The notes below the pieces were generated by a model. That model worked only from the letters and a program-made list of their open reading frames with translations, was not told where the DNA came from and did no database searches. A DNA stretch of 64,000 nt from Lithobates sylvaticus (lineage: Eukaryota; Chordata; Amphibia; Anura; Ranidae), in NCBI GenBank assembly GCA_028564925.1, contig CM053029.1, forward strand, positions 294,105,168 to 294,169,167, given 5' to 3'. A program made the translations under genes and the position numbers. Position 1 is the first letter of the stretch. Each line of letters starts with the position of its first letter. Positions 12,062-23,163 of this stretch are shown one piece after another.

Positions 12062-12483
12062 ATATATTGTCAGTAGGTATTACATTTGTACTACTATGCA
12101 ACTTTGGAAGGGTGCAACTTGGATGTGACTTTGGCTTTGATTGTTACACAACTGTTGTATTGATAACACCAGGATGCAATTTTTATGCAACTTTTGAGAG
12201 TTTACATTGCAGTCTATGGCACTCGACCCGCATGAAAGTTGAATCAAAATACTGCAGGAACCTTTTTAAAGTCTTAATGGTTTATTGGTTGACATGTGTC
12301 TTTTACTAGATTGACATGTGTCTTTTTTCAACCAGACCAACTATGTAACTATGTAGAGTCGCTGTGACTTTAGGTTGCATAGATTTAAATGGCTTGCATT
12401 AAAATACATGGGCTGCAAATTGTCATGCGACTTTATGTGTCCAAAGTCGCATGACAAGTTGCACAAGTGTGAATGGAGCCTTA
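12062..12483. repeat. Dispersed repeat ending in a CR1 3' tail piece
   Basis: Blocks such as 'cgactttatgtgtccaaagt' and 'gtgaatggagcctta' are typical of the short frog repeats seen elsewhere here. At about 12300-12355 the text 'gtgtcttttttcaacc' followed by 'aactatgtaactatgta' matches the 3' tail of the CR1 element at 23110-23163, so a short CR1 3' end is embedded. Confidence 0.5.
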
Positions 12484-12739
12484 CAAGATTCAAAGGTTGT
12501 TCTTAGTATTCATTTTAATATTGGTACTCCCAAACGTGCCAAAGTCTAAAGGGTTGCCCAACTAATCAATTATTTAGTATTTATCTTTACTAGAACAGTA
12601 AATCCTAAATTGAAATAACTGAAACAAGAATTTTACAAGCTTTACATTATTTTGTGTGTGGCCTAAAGGGGGGCTACTTTTTGCAGCTAATGGCACATGT
12701 GTGATTGTTCAATTATCATATATAATTAATATGCATTGA

Positions 12740-13012
12740 CATCTCAGAATTCTGGAGTACACGCTCTGGGAAGGCAGAATATACAGTACCTAGGAGCTAC
12801 TAAAGGTGGGGTGAGTTTTGTAGTGGCTAAATCACCATGGTTTAAAAGAATTGGAGAAGTTTTTAATAAATTTCCCATAGGAATGATTAATAATATTGGA
12901 ATGATAGGTGTACATTTATGCTTGTTAATTAGTATGAAGCTAAGTATATTTTGCCTTAAAGCAATCTATGAGAAGATGAGCAAATCTGATAAAACGTTCT
13001 CAGATACTCTAA
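12740..13012. repeat. Tandemly duplicated segment, copy 1 (left part)
   Basis: The sequence from about 12832 (ccatggtttaaaagaattgg) to 13012 is repeated at about 13483-13660 with roughly 90 percent identity by eye. It has a translatable hydrophobic stretch but no family I can assign securely. Copy 1 is interrupted by the MITE at 13013-13437 and copy 2 is not, which gives a natural empty site. Confidence 0.7.
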
Positions 13013-13437
13013 AGCCCCATACACACGCGCGGATTATCCGAGGACCAGGTCCGTCGGATCATGTCCGTCGTACTTTGTCCGATGTTGGTTTTGCGTACAC
13101 ACGGTCGGACAAAGTTGTCGGAAAATCCGATCATTCTGAACGTGGTGACGTTTTTTGCCTACGACGGGACTACGTAGAGGCTAGTAGCCAATAGCTTTGG
13201 TCTTGTAATGTGATCTGAGCATGCGTAGCACTTTGTCCGTCGGACAACGGTACACACGATCGGATTTGGTGTGATCGGACCGTGTTGTCGGAAAATCTAT
13301 CCAGCAGGAGATAGGACTTTGTCCGTCGGACAATCCGACGTACACTGTCCGATGGTGCATACACACGGTCGGATTTTTCAACAACATTGTCCGATCGGAC
13401 AGAATCCATGCGAAAATCCTACCGTGTGTATGGGGCT
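13013..13437. mobile_element. Harbinger-type MITE, AGCCCC subfamily
   Basis: The ends are agccccatacacacgcgcgg and the inverse ccgtgtgtatggggct. The flank reads TAA on the left and TTA on the right. The uninterrupted duplicate at 13650-13672 reads gatactcttactct, so the original target was TTA and one flank has mutated. It is 425 bp, in opposite orientation to the copy at 8417. Confidence 0.85.
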
Positions 13438-13760
13438 TTACTCTTTTTGTTGTTTCTAAGAAACCATGGTAGCCGTGTTACCATGGTTTAAAAGAATTGG
13501 AGACGTTTTTATGAAATTTCCCATAGGGATGATTAATATTATTGGAATGATAGGTGTACATGTATGCTTGCTTGTTAATTAGTATGAAGCCAAGTATATG
13601 TTGCCTTAAAGCAATCTAAGAGAAGATGAGCAAATCTGATAAAACGTTCTTGGATACTCTTACTCTTTTTGTTGTTTCTAAGAAAGAAGCTAACAAATGC
13701 TGCAAAAGAGAGAAGTCGAAATGGGCAGATGTTGTCTGGGGTGATGTTTGTTAAGATTGT
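13438..13760. repeat. Tandemly duplicated segment, copy 2 (empty site)
   Basis: This repeats the DNA that flanks the MITE at 13013 and then reads through 'gatactcttactctttttg' with no insertion. It continues with a short Lys/Cys-rich frame to about 13750 that I cannot assign. Confidence 0.75.
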
Positions 13761-13842
13761 TAAGTTTGTTAAGATTTAAGAACGGGATATCCTGGAGGTA
13801 TGCAATTCTGAACACGCTCAGATTTTAATACAAGAAGACTTA

Positions 13843-14269
13843 AGACTCGTACACATGATCCGATTGTTGGTCAGACTTTTGTCCGAAGGGCGTGTTTTGG
13901 GAACTTGTCTTGCATACAAAACGGTACACAATTGTCGGCCAACAAACACGAACGTAGTGACGTACTACGTGGAATTTCAGCTCTTGAGCGCCACCCTTTG
14001 GGCACCTTCTGCTAATGTTGTGTTTGGTGAGCATTGATTCCGAGCATGCGTGTTTGTACTTTGGACTTTTGTGTGATGGACTTGTGTACGCACGATACAA
14101 AAATCTGACAACAGACCGATGTCCGACGAAAATTTACTAGCCTGCTATCCAACATTTGTTGCCCGAAAGTTGCACAACAATCATCTGATGGAGCGTACTA
14201 ATGGTCGGATTTTAGGCAGTCTGTCATCACACAATATCCTGCCGAAAATCAGATTGTGTGTACGAGGCT
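13843..14269. mobile_element. Harbinger-type MITE (427 bp)
   Basis: The ends are agactcgtacacatgatccg and the inverse gtgtgtacgaggct, with TTA on both sides (13840-13842 and 14270-14272). The interior includes 'gcgccaccctttgggc' and 'gagcatgcg'. The first resembles 'cgacaccctttgggccccgt' in the autonomous element at about 59600, which supports descent from that element type. Confidence 0.8.
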
Positions 14270-14346
14270 TTACAGTTTATTCTGGGTCAGTGGTTTGAAC
14301 CTGGAAATCCACTCAGAACCAAATATCACCAGCTGGGCCAACCTTA

Positions 14347-15301
14347 TGCCCCGTACACACGCTCGGACTTTCCGGCGGGATTGTCCGCCGGACCTAGTCT
14401 GGCGGACAAACCGCCGGACCTTCCAGGCGGGGCTTCGCCGGACTTTCCGAGCGTGTGACTTGACCACATACGCCCAGACTTCTCCGGCAGACAATCCACA
14501 GGAAAAAGTCCACGAGACTTTTGAAAATGAACGGAATTGCCCACACACGGAGCAGTCCCTTCATTTAGAACATAACTGCAGGTAGACAGGGCTAGCGAAG
14601 GCAGTGAATGCCGCCGTGTTAGCCCCGTCACCTGGTATGGATTTAAAGGGAATCCCCACGAAAAAACGGTGCAGTCCCGGTCCCGGAGGATGCTGGGACT
14701 GTGACATCATAGGGGGCGGGGTCACCATGTGACATGAGCATGTGACCCTGCCCCTTTGTCCCTATATAAGTCACAACACCGCGCTGCTCTGCCATTCCGG
14801 CCAGGGTTGTCGGGAAGAGGCCCTTGTCCTCATCAACATGGGGACAACATGGGGACAAGGTGCTTTGGGGTGGGGGGGCTACACGTCCCCCCTTTCCCCA
14901 GGGCACCATCCATGTTGAGGGCACGCGGCCTTGTACGGCTAAGGAGGGGGGGGGCGCTCGCTCGTCCCCACCCCTTTCCTGGCCGTCCGGGCTTCATGCT
15001 CGGATAAGGGTCTGAGATGGATTTGGGGGGGACCCCCACGCAGAAAAAACGGCTTTTTCCATACCAGGTGACGGGGCTAGCGCGGCGGCATTCACTGCCT
15101 TCGCTAGCCCCGTCTACCTGAAGTCACGTTCTAAATGAACGGACTTTCCAACGGACTGCCGAGTTCAGCGGACAATTTTAAAACAAAACTTAAAACCTAG
15201 TCCGCCGGACTTTTGGCGCCAAAAAGTCAGTCGGCGCCCACACACGGGCGGATTGTCCGGCGGACATTCCCGCGGGAAAGTCTGCTCATGTGTACGAGGC
15301 A
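14347..15301. mobile_element. GC-rich Harbinger-type element, internal-deletion form of the palindromic family
   Basis: The ends are tgccccgtacacacgctcgg and gtgtacgaggca, with TTA on the left and TAA on the right. The interior matches parts of the palindrome at 56387-58831: the TATA segment 'ccctatataagtc' (14761-14773), the block 'ccagggttgtcgggaagagg', and 'catggatttaaagggaat'-like arms. Long inner pieces of both arms are missing. The missing part includes the Lys-codon-rich block and one of the two TATA boxes, so it is a 955-bp deletion derivative. No protein is encoded. Confidence 0.75.
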
Positions 15302-15385
15302 TAAGGGGCACTGGATTGAGCTTACTATTTAGTTAGAGTGTGAAAGTTTTTGAAAGTGATAAATAAAACTAAGTGATTGCATAGA

Positions 15386-15942
15386 GCAGTGTTTTTCTAC
15401 CTTTTTTTAGTTAAGGCACCGTTTAGAATCGCACATAATTCCGAGGACACCACTATGAGGGCTAGTTCACACCAGAAGGTGCACACGCCTTTCTGCACAT
15501 TCCCATGTCACATTTTTTTAATGAGCTGCTCTATGCGTGATGATTTTTAAAATTGCACAACACAAAAACACATGGTACTACGGTACCATGCGTGTTAGCA
15601 GGTTAAAAGTATACACATTTGTTAAATGCCTTGGGGTGTCATTAAGAATGAATGGCAACCATGGCTGTCTGCAAAAGGCAGCAATTTTTGTGCAGTATGG
15701 GAAAAAAACACAATTTCGCACATGGTATGGCACTGCACCTGGCGTGAACAAGCCCTAAAATGTACTCTGTGAGGCAGAGTTCAGTCGTCTGTAGGTTGTA
15801 AATCCCCCCTCCCCCCAAAATTCCCCCTCTTAGTACAAATCCCCCCTGTCCCCCCTCAAACCTTCCCAAATCCCCCCACCTAGCACAACCCCCCTCCCAA
15901 ATCACCCTTCCCACACAAATCTCCCCTCCTAGCACAACCCCC
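15386..15942 (-). mobile_element. hAT-type non-autonomous element, cut by the retroviral LTR
   Basis: It begins cagtgtttttctacc and runs through 'ggcacc...aatcgcacataatt', 'ccttctg' and C-rich 'agcacaacccccct' text. This is the inverse of the right two-thirds of the element at 52674-53304. The similarity stops exactly where the LTR begins at 15943, so the retrovirus probably landed in it. No coding capacity. Confidence 0.65.
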
Positions 15943-16621
15943 TGTTGTGGAAATATTTTTTAATGTATGTTGTCAGATGTCCCCCAGTGTCAGTTTTGCT
16001 GCGTATTCACACATACAGACGGTGGAAGACCATTGCTCTTTTAGGGATGTTCGGTTATGCCTCACCAAGAGACTGGCCACCTCATGGCGACTGCACTAAT
16101 GCTCCTAGCAAACAGATCTGCGTACATGGGAACCACAGCATTACCATACAGAAATTATGGCCTACTGAGCCATGAGTATGGCTCGCATCATTGGTAGCGC
16201 TGGGAATGTGCACACGATCGTGTTTAGAGCCATGTAGTTAGTGTTCAAATTGTGAGACATTTTGCGTCTCACAAGGGCCTGACCGCATTTCTCAGCACAC
16301 AACCATCTGCACATGTCACTACTGGAATTCTATTTGAATATATACATGTGTGTGATTGGTTCTTTTGAAAGAATACAAGTGTCCGATTTGCTGATTCTGA
16401 AGCCACCACTATCCTTTGTTATTCATGTTTACAGTATAAATAAAAGCAGCAGATCATTGTAGTCAGGATTTTGCTCAAGCTCAACGTGATACCAGCGTCT
16501 GTCTGTGTTACTTGGAGATATACAAGCGCACTTTCCCGGCATTATACAAGAGAGCTATGATTGTGCTTATTAACACATGGAATTATTTGCTTATAGGAGA
16601 AGCTTTAATTAATCCACAACA
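15943..16621 (+). repeat. 5' LTR of the endogenous retrovirus
   Basis: The LTR starts TGTTGTGG and ends CCACAACA, an 8-bp inverted terminal repeat with canonical TG...CA ends, 679 bp long. A poly(A) signal is present near 16439 (gtataaataaaagc). The sequence after the LTR, tggtggatcagag, may be the primer site, but I could not match it to a tRNA. Confidence 0.75.
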
Positions 16622-19520
16622 GATGGTGGATCAGAGATTTTGGAGCCAACATAACTTTCTTATCTAGCGGACCTCAAGGGGGAATGAGGATCTAGAACCA
16701 AATCAGCAAAGGCCGGCCTATGGTAGGACAACCATACTTCAAGTCTTTTGAACATTTTTGCTACAGTTGCACTAAGGTGGATTTTTTGGGGGGTCGTCCA
16801 CGTGGTCCACGCCTTGCTTACCTCATTGCGTTGGCACTGGGGGTATGTATTCAGCCCCTCTTGGGTAACGTTGATCTTCATTCTGGGATTGGGTTTGATT
16901 TACTTTATGTATGGATGATAGGACATTGATCTACATAGCATATACCAAAGTTCAAATTATTTATATTATAACATAACAGTTTTCTTTTCTTTTCTGTAGA
17001 ATCGTCTCTTTTTTCATATTGGTCTCATTCTATTTCCCCCGATGAAGCCATCTTCATGGTGAAACATGTAGGGAGGATTTGACCTATCAGCACATCAAAG
17101 CTTGTACTACTCTGGCCCCACATTCATATTGGATGTGCTTTTTGGATACATGTTATATAAAATTATTAAGAAACCAGTGTAATTTATGTATATTGTGATA
17201 TTTTGATACCTGATAATAAATGTTTCATATATACATTTTTATATTGTTAATTCATCATTTTTGGGCACCGTAATAATCCCTATTCCTCCAACTACATAGA
17301 TGGTTTGTATTGAAGTAATTTTGAAAGCTTTGGTTTGAAAATGGCTGCTGCTTATTCAGGTGTCCATGTGGCTGAGGGGGGAAGGGTGGCCATGCATTGC
17401 TGGGACATCACTTACAATAGGAGCTGTTTGTTGAAAGGGTTACGCCCTGTAGATGGTCTCAGGTTTCTGGACAATAGCATAGGGGAGCTCTATTGTTTTG
17501 AGATGAAAAAGATCAAGCATGCAACTATCGCTGTTTGTATTTCTCAATGTCTTGTTCCTGTGGTAGCTGATACCAGAGTTAAGTATGTAATTTTGGCATT
17601 TTTGAATGTGTTGTTTAGTTGGACAGCCTGTGTTTTAGGCCTCCTATGGGCCCTAGTTGATGTAGCCTAAAGTGTTTGTCTTCGGTTAAGTGTTCATTTG
17701 GTGTCTCAATTGTGTAGTCAGTTTTTGTGGGGAGAAATTTCTGTTTTCTAGTGAAGAAATCTCGGTTTGTGTTGGCTTTGGTGGGATCAGCGACTGTTTT
17801 TTTTCATTTGTTAAGTTCAGCCATTTTGTTGTAGTCCGTTTTTTTCGTGGTCCGATTGTCGTTGGCCATTTTGTTGTAGTCCAGATTTCATCTACCATGT
17901 GGTCGTGGCCCGGCTTTTGTTGGCCATTTTGGTGTCCTCCGGATTTCTTCCACCATTTACTCATGGCCTGATTTTCATTTGTTGCAACTGCCATTTTGTG
18001 TGTGCTGTGTTTTGGTTTGGGGTGGAATTGCTCTGCTTTTGGGCCAGGTTTCAGCATTTAGTGAGGGTGAGCCATATTTTTGCAGGAGTTTCAGTTTTTG
18101 GCTTCATTTGCGTTGTTGTTGTGTGGTATTTTGGTCTCAAAACTTGTGGTCTGACTGCCCAGGGGATATGGGAGTCGAGGGGGATTCCCTCCCATTTGCA
18201 ATATGGGAGGTTTATCCCACCCTTTCCTGGAGAAAAGTTTTTTAAAGATGTTGAAGTTTCCTATATGATGTTATAAAGTCCAGAGGGGGTAGCCATAGAT
18301 TTTTTTGTGTCTTGATAGACATATTATGAAGTTCAGTGAAGCCAGGCTTCCTCTCCCCCTTCCTGTCCATTAATATGTAAATAAACCAGTTAGATGGGTT
18401 TTTAGAGCTGGGCAAACAACAGGAAGTTCTTTGCAGGATGTGATGTATCAACAGGAAATTGGTGGGAGGGGCTTGTTTTTTTGTTTTTTTGAAACAAGCA
18501 TGTGGACAAAGGGAATCTTGGAAGGACGATGGAAATCACTTTGGTTTTGAAACTTACATTCCAGTTGTTTTGCAAAGTTTTATACTGTAATACAGTTTTG
18601 GGGTAGAGAGTAAACAGGAGGCATCCACGTTATTGTCGTAACATCTAGATACAGATAGAAGCCATAATATTGTTTGGAATAGTGCTTTGCATTTGTCTGA
18701 CAAGCACATTTACAGGGCTGTATATCGTGAGACCGGTCGGGCGTGTATAATAGTCGGAATTCCAGTGTGCGATTATATTAGCATAAAACGTGAGGAGTAG
18801 TACTCTAGCAGCCCCGGCCAGGCCATGTATAATAATCGGAAATCTGGGGGCCGGTTATAGTGATAAAAACGCAAACAATAACTGCTCCGAAAGTACCCTG
18901 GATGCAGAGTCCGCCAAAAAAGCGATTTGAATCGTATGGGCAATGGGCCGTACATGCAGGGGTGGGAACCAGGCACCCCAGTCAGACAGCTGCATAGGAC
19001 ATGAAATCTGGGTATGGGGCTAAGGCCATTAGACCCCTTTAAAGATTGGCATATATGGTCAGAGGGTACAGTAAGGTTTATTCCTTTGGAAGGTGCTTTT
19101 GATGTCTGGAGGTACGAGACTCCAGAATAAAAATACCTTGGAAGTAACTCAGCTGTGGCTTCAGAAATCTGTAATGATGGGTGGGTTGATGGATGTGTAG
19201 TACACGTTTGTGTGGTTAAAATTCTCACGCCTGTTTTTCAACTTTGTGTGGCTAGCCCATGCAAGGTTTTTGAACTGCTCTCGTGTTTTTCCCATTGTAT
19301 TTTTTTCTTTTCTTAAAAGAGTGAAGGCAGCATTCCATCTAGTTGTTTTTTTGTTATTTAATTTTTGTTTTGGAAACTATGAAATATCTCCCTCACATTT
19401 GTATCTAAACGTTTGTCTCATGTTTTAATCTTCTATTTGTTTGTATGTAGCGATATTTTAGAACCCACCGTGGCCGCCCTCCTACGTCCAGGGCGTTATA
19501 TTTTTGTAGGAATGTGAAAC
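16622..19520. other. Retroviral interior region not recognisable, with other repeats
   Basis: This should hold the leader and gag/pol part of the retrovirus, but I recognise no retroviral protein in it. A dispersed repeat with a hammerhead-like core lies at 16900-17280, and 17820-18000 has imperfect 'ggccattttgttgtagtcc' repeats. A 111-codon frame at 17335-17670 has no known domain. Confidence 0.4.
17038..17068 (+). ncRNA. Hammerhead-like core in a dispersed repeat
   Basis: CCGATGA is followed by a GCCAT-cttc-ATGGT stem and then GAAACATG. This fits the CUGAUGA - stem II - GAAA layout with one core change (U to C). Confidence 0.4.
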
Positions 19521-19523
19521 TAA

Positions 19524-20469
19524 TGCCGCGTACACACGGCCGGAATTTCCAATGGAAACCCGACCGTGTGTATGCCCATCTTTCTTTTTCTGTCGGAATT
19601 TCCGACAGACTTTGGATTGAGAACCTGTTCTTAATTTTTCCGACAGAAAACCTTTCTATCGGATTTTCCGATCGTGTGTATGCAATTCCGACACGCAAAA
19701 TTCCGACGCATGCTCGGAAACAATTCGACGCATGGTCAGAAGCATTAAACTTCCCTTTTATAGTGCAGTCAAAGTTTTTTAAGGCGTGGTGTTATTGACC
19801 GTGAACAAAGTGGTGCAAACACCGCGCTAATGTATACCAAAAATGATAAATTACCTTATAAGGGAAATCATAAGACGAAATAAAATAATAATAAAAAGCA
19901 GCAGCTAAAAAAATGTGGATATGCACATCAACAGAATAAAACAATACAAAAAGCCGCGCTGAGTGAAAAAATAGGATAATGAATGTCCTATACCAAAACT
20001 AATGAATGAAGTCCATATGTAAAAATTTATTGATGAGGAAATAATCAATCCATAAAGTTCATGTGAAAAAATATTAAAGTGACATTATCTGATGAAAGTG
20101 ACAAAGAATGCAAAATTAATCCGTGACTTGTGAAGTGATCAACCAAGAAAAACGTGCTCCACCACCGCTCAAATAATGCGCTTACCAAAAGGCAAGCTCA
20201 GACAAGCCTGCACCTCAGTGGTGTCCTGATGTAACCAAACCCTCGGACCTCCACATCGAATCCGGACATCACAGTTAGACCCGAACAGGCACAATAATTC
20301 CCTTGGACAGCCTCAATATGAATGCCAATGCGGAAAATTTCTGGGGGAGCTACTCAAATACAGCGGAATTTGGTGTGACCGTGTGTAGGCAAGACAGTTT
20401 GAGCAAAATTCCGACAGGAAAACCATCAGAGCTTTTTCCGACGAGAATTCCGACCGTGTGTACGCGGCA
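19524..20469. mobile_element. Harbinger-type MITE carrying a second insertion
   Basis: The ends are tgccgcgtacacacggccgg and ccgaccgtgtgtacgcggca, with TAA on both sides (19521-19523 and 20470-20472). MITE-like 'ttccga' blocks occupy 19524-19790 and 20340-20469. The middle, about 19800-20340, is a different A/T-rich dispersed repeat ('aaaagccgcgctgagtg'), so one repeat has been inserted into the MITE. Confidence 0.75.
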
Positions 20470-20879
20470 TAAGAGTTAAAGAGGGTTTCATTGTTGTCGG
20501 TTTTGGGAAATGTCAGTGACAATTTACCAATGTACAGGAATATTGTATTGGTTGCCTTACTTTGCAGGTTAAAGATGAAGGATAGAGTAATAACTTTTGT
20601 TTATAAGTATCTTTTTCAGGTCCAGTGAGATTCTGAAGGTGTATGTAGATAGCTGTACACCTGCAAAAATACAAACGCCTAAAAGAGGGTAAAAGTATAT
20701 TAGGCTGTTTCATTGTTTCCTTGTTTTTTTCTGCAGCATTCTAAACCCTGCGTCTCTTCCTCTGGTTGTGTGAGGAATGAGGAAGAAAATGGGGAGATAA
20801 AGGTAAGAATGACCATTTTCAAACCAACAATACTAACCTTTCTAATTCTAACCAAGTTTGTGACCTAATAGGACGACAT

Positions 20880-21340
20880 GTTCTACGACTGTCTTTCTAT
20901 GATGGAATTTGAATCAGCAGCCTGCAGTCCGGTGAAGGAGGCTCCCATCCCAGATGCTAAGAACCTTTTTGCCAATGGTTCCAGGTATTACACCCCAGAT
21001 GGTAAGCCACACACAGGTTCAGTGACCACAGTCTGTGAAAATTAAAAAAGGGTTCATTGAGTTCCCACATGTCTGGGTTATCTCCATAAAAGATTTGTTT
21101 GTAGGTCAACTAAAAACAGGGTTGTACTTTCCTCAGCTGATGGGGTAGGTGCAGGCACTGTAACTTGAACTTCAAAAGGTCCACCACAGGGTTAAAGAGT
21201 CCCTCCTGGACCCCGACACAATTACCAGTTTACATTCTTTCCAACCAGGTGACTGGGTCATTAGCTTGAGGGACTAGACAACTGGATCCACAGCAGTCAC
21301 TGCAAGAAGCTGCTCAATACCACCAAAGAATCTGGAGTAT
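20880..21340 (+). pseudogene. Retroviral pol remnants (RNase H and integrase C-terminal parts)
   Basis: Near 20880-21060 the translation contains a retroviral RNase H-like entry with a 'PIPDAK...NGSRYYTPDGK' pattern, comparable to the 'PDxD..DGS' box of gamma-type pol. Near 21230-21340 there is an integrase C-terminal type text with 'PGDWV' and 'WIHSSHCK'. Both are fragments of the broken retrovirus and are on the same strand as its LTRs. Confidence 0.65.
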
Positions 21341-21754
21341 CTTTGTTTATTTATATTTTTTAGTTTAGTATATTTTAGCAAGAGTATCGATGAAAAGCAT
21401 CCCAACTTATTGTTTAAAGTGTATTTTCCAACTAGCTAAGAAAGAGAACAGGACTAGTTGCTGGGTCTACTCTGAACCTCCACCGAGCTTTAGTACCCCA
21501 GAAATGACAGCAGTACATGCTATATATGGAGGTATGAGGAATTTTGAAAAAAATGAGTAAAAAACTCCAGACACTTGTCAATAGAACTTAACGATACATT
21601 TTAGGGGGTAAAATTAGTTATAGTTTTAACAATAGCACTGGTTCTTGCCAGTTTGGGTATCGGGACAACTAGGTAGCCCACAAGTACGCTTCAACTTTAG
21701 TTTGGTATTTATGCGGGTCTACAGCTTATAAGTTAATTCCCCCTAATGCAAGAG

Positions 21755-23163
21755 GTTCATGACCTTGGACCTTGGTAAAACCTTGGACAGAGGCGTGGCT
21801 GTGGACGTGGTATACTTGGATTTTGCAAAAGCGTTCGATACAGTTCCCCACACACGGCTCATGTGTAAGGTAAGGTCTACAGGTTTGGAAATATCGGTTT
21901 GTAAATGGATAGAAAACTGTCTAAAAGACAGAATTCAGAGAGTAGTGGTTAATGATTCTTACTCTGAATGGTCTAAGGTTATCAGTGGTGTACCCCAAGG
22001 TTCAGTGCTGGGACCCTTACTTTTTAATATCTTTATAAATGATATTGGGTCTGGGATCAAAAGTAACATTTCTGTCTTTGCAGATGACACCAAGCTATGC
22101 AGTGGAATAACGTCCTTACAGGAGGTCTACAATTTACAAGCCGACCTCAATGCTCTGTCTAATTGGGCGACTATGTGGCAGATGAGGTTTAATGTTGATA
22201 AATGTAAAGTTATGCACTTGGGGCTAAGAATATGCATGCATCATACATACTAGGGGGAGTACAACTGGGGGAATCCGTAGTGGAGAAGGATCTGGGGGTT
22301 TTTGGTAGATCATAAGCTCAATAGTAGCATGCAATGCCAAGCTGCGGTTTCCAAAGCAAGCGAAGTCCTTTCTTGTATTAAGAGAGGTATGGACTCCGGA
22401 GAGAGAGATATCATTTTGCCCCTGTTCAAATCATTAGTAAGACCTCATCTGGAATATGCAGTTCAGTTTTGGGCACCAGTTCTCAAAAAGGATATCGGGG
22501 GAACTGGAGAAAGTGCAGAGAAGGGCAACCAAACTGATAAGAGGCATGGAGGAGCTCAGCTATGAGGAAAGATTAGAGGAACTGAATTTATTCACCCTTG
22601 ATAAGAGGAGATTAAGGGGGGATATGATCAACATGTATAAATATATAAGGGGTCCATATAAGGAACTTGGTGTTGAGTTATTCACTTTACAGTCAACAAA
22701 GAGGACAAGGGGGCACTCTTTACGTCTAGAGGAAAAGAGATTTCATCTCCAAATACGGAAAGGTTTCTTCACAGTAAGAGCTGTGAAAATGTGGAATAGA
22801 CTCCCTGCAGAGGTGGTTCTGGCCAACTCAGTAGATTGCTTTAAGAAAGGCCTGGATACTTTCCTAATTGTACATAATATAACTGGGTACTGACATTTTA
22901 TAGGTAAAGTTGATCCGGGGAAAATCCGATTGCCTCTCGGGGGATCAGGAAGGAATTTTTTCCCCTGCTTTAGCAAATTGGAGAATGCTCTGCTGGTTTT
23001 TTTTTTTTGCCTTCCTCTGGATCAACTGTGGGTATAGAATGGGGTATATGGGATTGTATGATATATATATGTATATATATATTTTTTTTATTTTATTTGT
23101 GGTTGAGCTGGATGGACTTGTGTCTTTTTTCAACCTAACTAACTATGTAACTATGTAACTATG
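21755..23163 (+). mobile_element. CR1-type LINE, 5'-truncated
   Basis: The RT domain is clear: VDVVYLDFAKAFDTVPH, SGVPQGSVLGPLLFNIFIND and FADDTKL are the palm motifs, followed by the CR1 C-terminal region (KVQRRATKLIRG, ELNLFTLDKRRLRGD, WNRLPAEVV). The frame is shifted at about 22250 and again near 22470, so the copy is dead. The 3' end is the tandem tail 'aactatgtaactatg' at about 23140-23163, typical for amphibian CR1 elements, preceded by 'gtgtcttttttcaacc'. The 5' part (endonuclease) is missing. It sits in the env part of the retrovirus. Confidence 0.85.

Noticed and set aside
12736-13194. 152-codon frame with a hydrophobic segment
   Set aside because: It runs into the Harbinger MITE, and the upstream half is an unassigned duplicated segment. 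A retroviral origin was considered but could not be supported.
17335-17670. 111-codon frame MKMAAAYSGVHVAEGG...
   Set aside because: No known domain, no homologous wording to retroviral proteins, and it lies in repeat debris.
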